Assembly (NCBI RefSeq): GCF_008329535.1
Contig: NZ_NPKR01000013.1
Span: 1-64,000, forward strand
DNA length: 64,000 nucleotides
Direction of reading: 5' to 3'
Origin: Mycolicibacterium sp. P1-18
GTDB lineage: Bacteria > Actinomycetota > Actinomycetes > Mycobacteriales > Mycobacteriaceae
Shown: positions 26,822-34,566 of the stretch, piece by piece
Numbering within the stretch: the first letter of the stretch is position 1
How the letters are laid out: every line of letters begins with the position of its first letter
Position numbers and translations under genes: made by a program
The notes under the pieces: generated by a model
What the model was told of the DNA's origin: nothing
The model's database searches: none
The model's input: only the letters and a program-made list of their open reading frames with translations

Positions 26822-28138
26822 ATGGCCGAGATTCTGATCGCCGCATGCCCGCACGTCGGACACGTGGCCCCACTGCTGAACGTGGCCCGGGGGCTGGTGA
26901 GACGGGGACACTCCGTCACCGTCCTCACCTCCGGACGATTCGCCAAGGAGGTGCGCGCGACGGGGGCGACACTGCGGGCGCTGCCGTTCGGCGCCGACCA
27001 GGGCGGTTCGCTCGACGACCTGCCCGGCCGCGCGGAGACCTCCGGCGTCGACCGGCTCAACTTCGACGTCGAACACGTCTTCGTCCGACCCATGCCGCTG
27101 CAGGCCGCGGCGCTGGACGAATTGATGGCCGCCACCCGGTTCGACGTGATCCTGGCCGACGCCTTCTTCCTCGGGATCCTGCCCATGTTGCTCGGCGACC
27201 CCGCCGCGCGACCACCGGTGCTGAGCTACACGACGACGCCGTTGTTCCTCTCCAGCCGTGACACCGCGCCGGGCGGCACAGGGATCTCGCCGCACCTTGG
27301 CGCGACGGGACGACTGCGTCACCGCCTGCTCAACGTGGTGGCTCAGAAGTATCTGCTGCGTCGGTCGCACCTCGCCGCCGACACCATGCTCAAGGCGCTC
27401 GGACACCCGAAACTACCTGTCTTCCTGCTGGATTCGGCCGTCCTCGCCGACCGGATGATCGTCCCCACGGTCCCAGAGTTCGAATATCACCGCAGCGACC
27501 TGCCAGCGCACGTCCGGTTCGTCGGCGCGGTCAACCCGCTGCCTGCCGACGGCTTCGTCGCGCCGCCATGGTGGCTGGAGTTGGCCGCCGAACGTCCGGT
27601 CGTCCACGTCACCCAGGGCACCGTCGACAACGCCGACCTGAGCAGGCTGATCGAGCCCACCATCGAGGCGCTCGCCGACGAGGACGTCACCGTGGTGGTG
27701 ACCACCGGCGGGCGACCGGTCAGCGAGCTGCGACATCCATTGCCCCCGAACACCTTCGCCGCGGAGTTCATCCCGCACGATATCCTGCTGCCGTCGGTCG
27801 ACGTCATGGTGACCAACGGCGGGTACGGGGCCGTGCAACGCGCGCTGTCGGCCGGCGTGCCCCTGGTCGTCGCCGGCAACACCGAGGACAAGCCCGAGGT
27901 CGCGGCCCGCGTCGAGTGGTTCGGCGTCGGGGTCAACCTGCGCACCGGTGTGCCCACCCCCGCCATGGTGAAGCGTGCGGTGCGCCGGGTCGTCGGGGAC
28001 GACTCGTATCGCGACGCGGCGCGGAACCTGCAGTGCGCCCACGCCCGTCGTGACGGCGTCGCGGCAATCGCCGACCTGGTCGACGAGGTGGTCGTTGAAC
28101 GCCGTCTCGGAGCCTCTGCGCACCCGTCGCATCTGTGA
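26822..28138 (+). CDS. MGT-type glycosyltransferase (GT-B fold, UDP-glucuronosyl/glucosyl transferase family)
   Basis: A 438-aa GT1-like enzyme. The N-terminal lobe begins ILIAACPHVGHVAPLLNVARGLVRRGHSVTVLTSG, the acceptor-binding pattern with the usual catalytic histidine region; the C-terminal lobe has HVTQGTVDN and the nucleotide-sugar site VTNGGYGAVQRALSAGVPLV followed by EDKPEVAARVEWFGVG. Macrolide, flavonoid and phenol glycosyltransferases share this layout, as do mycobacterial Rv1524/Rv1526c-type enzymes. ATG 26822 was chosen over a long upstream frame because the conserved fold begins there and GGGAG lies 8 nt upstream. The acceptor is unknown; it neighbours cyanase by 12 nt, which does not suggest a pathway. 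Confidence 0.88.
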   Translation: MAEILIAACPHVGHVAPLLNVARGLVRRGHSVTVLTSGRFAKEVRATGATLRALPFGADQGGSLDDLPGRAETSGVDRLNFDVEHVFVRPMPLQAAALDELMAATRFDVILADAFFLGILPMLLGDPAARPPVLSYTTTPLFLSSRDTAPGGTGISPHLGATGRLRHRLLNVVAQKYLLRRSHLAADTMLKALGHPKLPVFLLDSAVLADRMIVPTVPEFEYHRSDLPAHVRFVGAVNPLPADGFVAPPWWLELAAERPVVHVTQGTVDNADLSRLIEPTIEALADEDVTVVVTTGGRPVSELRHPLPPNTFAAEFIPHDILLPSVDVMVTNGGYGAVQRALSAGVPLVVAGNTEDKPEVAARVEWFGVGVNLRTGVPTPAMVKRAVRRVVGDDSYRDAARNLQCAHARRDGVAAIADLVDEVVVERRLGASAHPSHL

Positions 28139-28150
28139 TCCCCTGAGCGC

Positions 28151-28606
28151 ATGACCAGAGACGAGATCACCCAGCAGATCATCGCCGCGCGCCTCGCCAA
28201 GGGGCTGACGTGGCAGCAACTCGCCGACGCGGTCGACCGCCCGGTGGTGTGGACCACCGCGGCATTGCTCGGCCAGCACCCGATCCCCCGCGAGGTCGGC
28301 ACCGTCCTGGCCGCGCTGCTCGACCTCGACGACGCGGCGGTCACCGTGCTGGCGGCCGTCCCGATGCGCGGCGGCTTCGAGACCGCGGTGCCCACCGACC
28401 CGACCGTCTACCGGTTCTACGAGGCGCTGTCGGTCTACGGCGGGGCGATCAAGGAGCTGATCCACGAACAGTTCGGCGACGGCATCATGAGTGCCATCAA
28501 CTTCAGCGTCAACGTCGAGAAGAAGCCGCATCCCGGCGGTGACCGCGTGGTGGTCACACTCGACGGAAAGTTCCTGGCCTACGAGTGGAACCAAGCGACC
28601 GAGTAA
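28151..28606 (+). CDS. cynS: cyanate hydratase (cyanase)
   Basis: A 151-aa enzyme that converts cyanate plus bicarbonate to ammonia and CO2, acting as a decamer. The N-terminal helical domain is followed by the catalytic C-terminal domain with Arg88, Glu91 and Ser114 in YRFYEALSVYGG and GIMSAINF, spaced exactly as Arg96, Glu99 and Ser122 of the E. coli enzyme. No cyn regulator, cyanate transporter or carbonic anhydrase gene is adjacent; the glycosyltransferase ends 12 nt upstream and a strong terminator follows. Length and active site are complete, so it should be active. Confidence 0.96.
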   Translation: MTRDEITQQIIAARLAKGLTWQQLADAVDRPVVWTTAALLGQHPIPREVGTVLAALLDLDDAAVTVLAAVPMRGGFETAVPTDPTVYRFYEALSVYGGAIKELIHEQFGDGIMSAINFSVNVEKKPHPGGDRVVVTLDGKFLAYEWNQATE

Positions 28607-28624
28607 GTTCGCCAGGAATGCAGA

Positions 28625-28657
28625 GAGGGTCGTGAATCCAATGGATTCACGACCCTC
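28625..28657. terminator. bidirectional hairpin terminator between cynS and clpX
   Basis: A perfect 15-bp stem, GAGGGTCGTGAATCC and GGATTCACGACCCTC, with a 3-nt loop, between two converging genes. Confidence 0.8.
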
Positions 28658-28672
28658 GGTGCAATCTGAAAG

Positions 28673-29953
<1,281 letters not shown>

Positions 29954-30256
29954 TGTCCCTGCGGCCCTACTTTCCTGATCGCCGTCGGTTTGTCTCGGTG
30001 TGCAAGATCACCTCGGGGTTTCTCCCGACGCTACCCGTATCTTCCGGCGCCATGCGACCGATAAAGCCGAATAGTGCCGTTGGTATTCATCTGTGTCGAG
30101 GGAGAACATATCCCCTGCGGTGTCCGATGGTCTTCCGGAACGTGCCCCGCGTCGTTGGCGTGTCGTCAACCCGTCCGGTGAGGCGTCGTCCCAAACCACG
30201 GTACGCGCGCTCGCGCGGTGCGGTCCGCAGAAGATTGGACCGCACCGCGGCGTGCG
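29954..30256. other. clpX upstream intergenic region
   Basis: About 300 nt between clpP2 and clpX without a convincing gene. The clpP2-proximal end holds the clpP1P2 terminator at 30214-30249. The remaining ~260 nt must contain the clpX promoter: minus-strand candidates include a TAGCGT hexamer within GGTAGCGTCG, but I could not pair it with a good -35. Short open frames in it have no ribosome binding site and were not accepted. Confidence 0.5.
30214..30249 (-). terminator. clpP1-clpP2 operon terminator
   Basis: A perfect 13-bp stem (CGCGGTGCGGTCC with GGACCGCACCGCG), loop of 10 nt, starting 7 nt beyond the clpP2 stop on the minus strand. Confidence 0.7.
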
Positions 30257-30907
30257 TCAGGCCGGCTGCGCGGAGAGCTTGCGGTACGCCAGGACCGTGT
30301 CGATGATGCCGTACTCCTTGGCATCGGCAGCGGTGAGGATCTTGTCGCGGTCGGTGTCCTTGCGGATGACCGCGGCGTCCTTGCCGGTGTGACGGGCCAG
30401 CGTCGTGTCCATCAGCGTGCGCATGCGCTCGATCTCGGCGGCCTGGATCTCGAGGTCGGAGACCTGGCCCTGGATCGCCCCACCGACGGCGGGCTGGTGG
30501 ATCAGGATGCGCGCGTTGGGCAGCGCCATCCGCTTGCCGGGCGTGCCTGCGGCCAGCAGCACAGCCGCGGCCGAGGCCGCCTGACCGAGGCACACCGTCT
30601 GGATGTCGGCGCGCACGTACTGCATGGTGTCGTAGATCGCCATCAGCGAGGTGAACGAACCACCGGGCGAGTTGATGTACATGGTGATGTCGCGGTCGGG
30701 GTCAAGGGACTCCAGTACCAGCAGCTGCGCCATGATGTCGTTCGCCGACGCGTCGTCGACCTGCACGCCGAGGAAGATGATGCGCTCCTCGAAGAGCTTG
30801 TTGTACGGGTTGGACTCCTTGACGCCGAAGCTGGAGTGCTCGATGAACGACGGAAGGATGTAGCGCGCCTGAATCGGATTCACGGCACCGCCGTGGGGCT
30901 GCGTCAT
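30257..30907 (-). CDS. clpP2: ATP-dependent Clp protease proteolytic subunit ClpP2
   Basis: A 216-aa serine protease subunit. The catalytic triad is Ser112 (GQAASAAA), His137 (IHQPA) and an Asp near 188 (KDTDRD), offset by two from M. tuberculosis ClpP2. The extended N-terminus with YILPSFIEHSSFG is typical of ClpP2. It overlaps clpP1 by 4 nt (ATGA), so the two subunits of the mixed ClpP1P2 tetradecamer are made together; in mycobacteria the ATPase docks mainly on the ClpP2 ring. Essential in mycobacteria. Confidence 0.97.
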   Translation of the reverse strand: MTQPHGGAVNPIQARYILPSFIEHSSFGVKESNPYNKLFEERIIFLGVQVDDASANDIMAQLLVLESLDPDRDITMYINSPGGSFTSLMAIYDTMQYVRADIQTVCLGQAASAAAVLLAAGTPGKRMALPNARILIHQPAVGGAIQGQVSDLEIQAAEIERMRTLMDTTLARHTGKDAAVIRKDTDRDKILTAADAKEYGIIDTVLAYRKLSAQPA

Positions 30908-31497
30908 GAGGCACTCCCGTTGAAGTTGGCGTGGGTGATGATGTGGTCGACGAAGCCGTATTCGAGCGCCTCGGGGGCGGTGAACCAGCGGTCGCGATCC
31001 GCGTCGGCCTCGACGCGCTCGAGCGTCTGGCCGGTGAACTCGGCGTTGAGCCGGTTCATTTCCTTCTTCGTCAACGCGAACTGCTCGGCCTGGATCGCGA
31101 TGTCGGCGGCACTGCCGCCGATGCCAGCGCTGGGCTGGTGCATCATGATCCGCGCGTGCGGCAGGGCGTAGCGCTTGCCCTTGGTGCCCGCGGCGAGGAG
31201 GAACTCGCCCATCGACGCGGCGAGACCCATGGCGTAGGTGGCCACGTCACACGGCGCGAGGACCATCGTGTCGTAGATCGCCATGCCGGCGGTCACCGAT
31301 CCGCCGGGTGAGTTGATGTAGAGGTTGATGTCCTTGCTGGGGTCCTCAGCGGCCAGCAGCAGAATCTGCGCGCACAGCCGATTGGCGATGTCGTCGTCGA
31401 CCTGGGTGCCCAGGAAGATGATCCGCTCGGCCAGCAACCGCTCATAGACGGAGTCGGTGAGGTTGAGCCCCGACGCGCCCGAACGCATGTCAGTCAC
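30904..31497 (-). CDS. clpP1: ATP-dependent Clp protease proteolytic subunit ClpP1
   Basis: A 197-aa protease subunit with Ser95 (GLAASMGE) and His120 (MMHQP) of the triad and an Asp in ADADRDRW. I chose GTG 31497, whose product begins VTDMRSG, matching the M. tuberculosis VTDMRS start region; the longer TTG start at 31551 is unlikely because a TANNNT promoter element (31541-31546) lies inside that extension. First gene of the clpP1-clpP2 operon, with a ClgR-type box upstream. ATG 31488 is another possible start. Confidence 0.95.
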   Translation of the reverse strand: MTDMRSGASGLNLTDSVYERLLAERIIFLGTQVDDDIANRLCAQILLLAAEDPSKDINLYINSPGGSVTAGMAIYDTMVLAPCDVATYAMGLAASMGEFLLAAGTKGKRYALPHARIMMHQPSAGIGGSAADIAIQAEQFALTKKEMNRLNAEFTGQTLERVEADADRDRWFTAPEALEYGFVDHIITHANFNGSAS

Positions 31498-31540
31498 GGC
31501 TGGAATACCTGCTTTCTCGAGTTTGCGTACTCGTTCACTG

Positions 31541-31546
31541 ACACTA
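31541..31546 (-). promoter_or_regulatory. putative -10 element of clpP1P2
   Basis: TAGTGT on the minus strand fits the mycobacterial TANNNT hexamer and would give a short leader before GTG 31497. No strong -35 is seen at 17 nt, which suits an activator-dependent promoter with the ClgR-type box upstream. Confidence 0.4.
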
Positions 31547-31587
31547 ACCAAAGCTGAGCGGTGAGGACTCCCCAGACCGGGGTCGTT

Positions 31588-31598
31588 CGCTCACAGCG
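31588..31598. promoter_or_regulatory. ClgR-type binding site
   Basis: CGCTCACAGCG fits the core CGCYNANRGCG that I recall for actinobacterial ClgR. It lies about 45 nt upstream of the putative clpP1 -10 and just before the tig stop. ClgR activates clpP1P2 in mycobacteria and corynebacteria, so position and motif agree; outer bases of the reported consensus match only partly. Confidence 0.5.
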
Positions 31599-31609
31599 TC
31601 ACTTCGGGG

Positions 31610-33019
31610 TTACTTGGACTCGTCGGCCTCGTCGGTTGCTTCAACGGCCTCGTCGGCGGCTTCCTCGGCGTCGTCGGCAGCTTCTGCCTCGAGCGGGGTG
31701 GTCGGCCCGAAGAACTCCGTCGTGTCGACGTCGTTGCCCTCGGAGTCGGTGACGGTGGCCCCGTGCACGACCGCGGCGATGGTCAGCCCGCGACGGACGT
31801 CGGCGAACATGGTGGGCAGCTGGTTGTTCTGCTGCAGCACCTGCAGCAGCTGCTGCGGCTCGATGCCGTACTGCCGCGACATCAGGACGAGGCGCTCGGT
31901 GAGGTCGTTCTGGCCGACCTGGATGTCGAGCTCGTCGGCCACGGCGTCCATCAGCAGCTGGGTCTTGACGGCCTTCTCCGCGTTCGAGCGGTTGTCGGCG
32001 TCGAACTCCTCGCGGGTGCTGCCCTCGGCCTCCAGCGCCTCGGCGAACTTCGCCTCGTCGTGGTCGAGGCCGTGGATCGCGTTGTGCACGGTGTCGTCGA
32101 CCTGGGCCTGGACGATCGCCTCGGGCAGGGGCACCTCGACCTGCTCGAGCAGGGTCTCCAGCGCCTTGTCGCGGATCTGCTCGGCCTGACCGATGCGCTT
32201 GGCCTGCTTGACCTGGTCGACCAGGCTGGCCTTCAGCTCGTCGATGGTGTCGAATTCACTTGCGAGCTGGGCAAATTCGTCGTCGGGCTCGGGAAGCTCG
32301 CGCTCCTTGATCGAGACGACCTTGACGGTGACCTCGGCATCTTCGTTGGCGTGCGTGCCCGCGACGAGCTTGGTGGTGAAGGTCTTGCTCTCGCCGGCCG
32401 AGAGGCCCTTGATGGCGTCGTCGAGACCCTCGATCAGGTTGCCCGATCCGATCTCGTGGGACAGGCCCTCGGTCTTGGCTTCCTCGACGTCCTCGCCGTC
32501 GACGGTGGCCGACAGGTCGATGGAGACGAAGTCGCCGTCCTGCGCGGGACGGTCGACGCCGGTGAGCGTGCCGAAGCGGGCGCGCAGGTTCTGCAGCTCG
32601 GTGTCGACCTCGTCGTCGGAGACCTCGATGGCGTCGACGGTGAAGGCCAGCGCCGACAGGTCGGGCAGGTCGATCTCGGGCCGGACGTCGACCTCGGCGG
32701 TGAAGGTCAGGTCGCCGCCGTACTCCTTGCTGGTGACCTCGATCTCGGGCTGGCCGAGGGGCTGCACCTCGGCACTCGCGACGGCCTCGCTGTAGCGGGC
32801 CGGGACGGCCTCGCCGACGACCTGGTCGAGCATGGCCTGCTTGTCGATCTTCGACTCCAGCAGCTTCACGGGAACCTTGCCCGGGCGGAACCCTGGCATC
32901 CGGATGGTGCGGGCCAGCTCCTTGAATGCCTGGTCGAAGTCGGGCTGCAGTTCCGTGAACGGCACCTCCACGTTGATGCGAACCCTGGTCGGGCTCAACT
33001 TCTCGACGGTGCTCTTCAC
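31610..33019 (-). CDS. tig: trigger factor (ribosome-associated chaperone and prolyl isomerase)
   Basis: A 469-aa chaperone that binds nascent chains at the ribosome exit. The N-terminal ribosome-binding domain contains the signature region GFRPGKVPVKLLE (near 46-58), followed by the FKBP-type PPIase domain (VDRPAQDGDFVSIDLSATVDG) and the C-terminal substrate-binding arms. The last ~35 residues are a very acidic Ala/Glu/Asp tail, usual in mycobacterial Tig. GTG 33019 with AAGGAG upstream is clear; the longer frame runs into the tRNA. It precedes the clpP1P2 operon, as in M. tuberculosis. Confidence 0.97.
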   Translation of the reverse strand: MKSTVEKLSPTRVRINVEVPFTELQPDFDQAFKELARTIRMPGFRPGKVPVKLLESKIDKQAMLDQVVGEAVPARYSEAVASAEVQPLGQPEIEVTSKEYGGDLTFTAEVDVRPEIDLPDLSALAFTVDAIEVSDDEVDTELQNLRARFGTLTGVDRPAQDGDFVSIDLSATVDGEDVEEAKTEGLSHEIGSGNLIEGLDDAIKGLSAGESKTFTTKLVAGTHANEDAEVTVKVVSIKERELPEPDDEFAQLASEFDTIDELKASLVDQVKQAKRIGQAEQIRDKALETLLEQVEVPLPEAIVQAQVDDTVHNAIHGLDHDEAKFAEALEAEGSTREEFDADNRSNAEKAVKTQLLMDAVADELDIQVGQNDLTERLVLMSRQYGIEPQQLLQVLQQNNQLPTMFADVRRGLTIAAVVHGATVTDSEGNDVDTTEFFGPTTPLEAEAADDAEEAADEAVEATDEADESK

Positions 33020-33071
33020 GGCGTAACTCCTTGCATGTCTGTGTCTTCTTCGACGGGTGTCGACGGTCCGG

Positions 33072-33145
33072 TCGGGGTGACAGGATTTGAACCTGCGGCC
33101 TTCCGCTCCCAAAGCGGATGCGCTACCAAGCTGCGCTACACCCCG
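33072..33145 (-). tRNA. tRNA-Pro (anticodon TGG)
   Basis: The minus strand folds as a standard cloverleaf: acceptor CGGGGTG/CACCCCG, D-arm GCGCAGCTTGGTAGCGC, anticodon loop reading TGG within CGCTTTGGGAGCG, and T-arm GCAGGTTCAAATCCTGT. The discriminator is A and CCA is not encoded. It lies upstream of tig, the position of the proline tRNA in M. tuberculosis. Confidence 0.95.
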
Positions 33146-33194
33146 TGTTTCACTGCCGTCGGAATACTACGGGCTGGCCTTGCGCGGGCATCAA

Positions 33195-33225
33195 TTGGAT
33201 TTGAATACGTCGTCGCCGGTACAGT
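33195..33225 (+). promoter_or_regulatory. possible tRNA-Gly promoter
   Basis: TTGGAT (33195-33200) and TACAGT (33220-33225) lie 19 nt apart and 18 nt before the tRNA 5' end. The -10 is a good TANNNT match; the spacing is longer than ideal, so the -35 is uncertain. Confidence 0.3.
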
Positions 33226-33243
33226 CTCCCGTGCAGTGCTAAC

Positions 33244-33317
33244 GCGGGCGTAGCTCAATGGTAGAGCCCTAGTCTTCCAAACTAGCTACGCGGGTTCGAT
33301 TCCCGTCGCCCGCTCCA
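33244..33317 (+). tRNA. tRNA-Gly (anticodon TCC)
   Basis: Cloverleaf: acceptor GCGGGCG/CGCCCGC, D-arm TAGCTCAATGGTAGAGC, anticodon stem CTAGT/ACTAG with loop CTTCCAA (TCC), T-arm GCGGGTTCGATTCCCGT. Discriminator T and an encoded CCA. It is followed by a hairpin and then by the malonate gene module. Confidence 0.96.
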
Positions 33318-33319
33318 CG

Positions 33320-33356
33320 GTCACACGGCGGCGTCACCGAAATGTCGCCGTGTGAC
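33320..33356. terminator. hairpin terminator between tRNA-Gly and madM
   Basis: An 11-bp perfect stem, GTCACACGGCG (33320-33330) with CGCCGTGTGAC (33346-33356), loop of 15 nt. It lies 3 nt after the tRNA and 17 nt from the madM stop, so it can end transcription from both sides. Confidence 0.65.
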
Positions 33357-33372
33357 GCACCGCGGATCGCCC

Positions 33373-34137
33373 TCACCCGCCGACGATGGCCCGCAGGATC
33401 ACGTAGAACAGAGACGGACCAAGCAGGCATCCGACGCCGGTGTAAAACGTGGCGGTCATGGCCCCGTAGGGCACCAGACGCTTGTCGGTGGCCGCCAATC
33501 CGCCAGCCACGCCGGACGTCGTGCCCATCAACCCGCCATAGGCCATGGCCGACTTCGGATTGTTCAGACCAATCACCTTGGCGATCATCGGAGTGCCAAC
33601 CATCACCACGACCGACTTCACCAGGCCGGCGGCCACCGACAGTGCGATCACCTCGGAACTCGCTCCCAGTGCGGTTCCGGTCACCGGACCCACGATGTAG
33701 GTGGCGGCGCCGGCGCCGATGGTTGCCAACGACTCGGCATCCCGGTAGCCGAAGGCCGCGGCGACGGACGCCCCGACGATGAAGGACACCGCCACGCCCA
33801 GCAGGATGGACAGGACACCGGTCACTCCGGAGCGCTTGATCTCCCGCAGGTCGACGCCGAACGCGGTCGACACGATCGCGAAGTCGCGCAGCATCGAACC
33901 GCCCATCAACGCCAGCCCGGAGAAGACGGCGAAGTCGGCCAGCCCATGCTCACCGCCTGTCACCGTGCCTCCCCAGTAGGCCAGCGCCAGACCGAAGATG
34001 ATCGCAATGGCGGAGCCGTGCAACCGGCCGCGCGTGAGCGTCTTGGACAGCCAGCCCGACAGCAGCATCAGTGCACCGACGACCACGAAGGCCACCAGCA
34101 AGCCGTTCTTCTCGAAGACGGAGCTCAAGAGTTCCAT
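33373..34137 (-). CDS. madM: malonate transporter subunit MadM
   Basis: A 254-aa integral membrane protein of the MadM family, the larger subunit of the two-component MadLM malonate/sodium symporter. Repeated hydrophobic helices alternate with glycine-rich turns such as GLALAYWGGTVTGGEHG and GAGAATYIVGPVTGTALG, as expected. It starts one base after the madL stop (TGA G ATG) with AGGAGG in the madL end as ribosome binding site. Together with MadL and the MatA-MatB fusion it makes a self-contained malonate uptake and breakdown unit. Confidence 0.9.
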   Translation of the reverse strand: MELLSSVFEKNGLLVAFVVVGALMLLSGWLSKTLTRGRLHGSAIAIIFGLALAYWGGTVTGGEHGLADFAVFSGLALMGGSMLRDFAIVSTAFGVDLREIKRSGVTGVLSILLGVAVSFIVGASVAAAFGYRDAESLATIGAGAATYIVGPVTGTALGASSEVIALSVAAGLVKSVVVMVGTPMIAKVIGLNNPKSAMAYGGLMGTTSGVAGGLAATDKRLVPYGAMTATFYTGVGCLLGPSLFYVILRAIVGG

Positions 34138-34138
34138 C

Positions 34139-34543
34139 TCAGGCCTCCTGCATTTCTTCTTCGGTCAGCGGCGGCAGCGGTTCGGCGGGCTCGCCGATGC
34201 GCGCGAGCACCGGAACCAGAGCGGCACCCGCGATCAGGGCTCCCAGACCCGCCAGAATCGCCATGGGGCCACCGGTGATCGCCTTGGCGACGTTCTGGAT
34301 GGAGGCCATGGCGATCACGATCGGAATGTACATCGCACTCCAGAACAGCACGCCCTGTTCAGTTGCCTTGGGGAATTTGCCTTTTCGGCGAAGCCAGTCG
34401 GTAGCGAAGATCAGCATGATCATCGCGAAGCCGACTCCACCGACATTTGCGTCCACGCCCAGCACCACGCCGAGCACTTCGCCGACGACCGTGCCAGTAA
34501 GCATGCAGAGCGCCAGCGCTGCCACTCCGTAGAGAACCATCAT
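34139..34543 (-). CDS. madL: malonate transporter subunit MadL
   Basis: A 134-aa membrane protein of the MadL family, the small partner of MadM. Four hydrophobic segments are visible (start YGVAALALCMLTGTVVGEVL; then GGVGFAMIMLIFATDWLRRKGKFPKATEQGV, read here in parts; then two more). Two tandem ATGs begin the frame; AAGGAG lies 4 or 7 nt upstream, so either may be used. It sits 23 nt after the matA-matB fusion gene and is coupled to madM. Confidence 0.88.
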   Translation of the reverse strand: MMVLYGVAALALCMLTGTVVGEVLGVVLGVDANVGGVGFAMIMLIFATDWLRRKGKFPKATEQGVLFWSAMYIPIVIAMASIQNVAKAITGGPMAILAGLGALIAGAALVPVLARIGEPAEPLPPLTEEEMQEA

Positions 34544-34566
34544 TTACTCCTTGTCGTGAGATGAAT

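Noticed and set aside
33244..33317. tRNA-Gly as an active integrative-element attachment site
   Set aside because: No integrase gene follows and I found no second copy of the tRNA 3' end in the window; only an old insertion remains possible.
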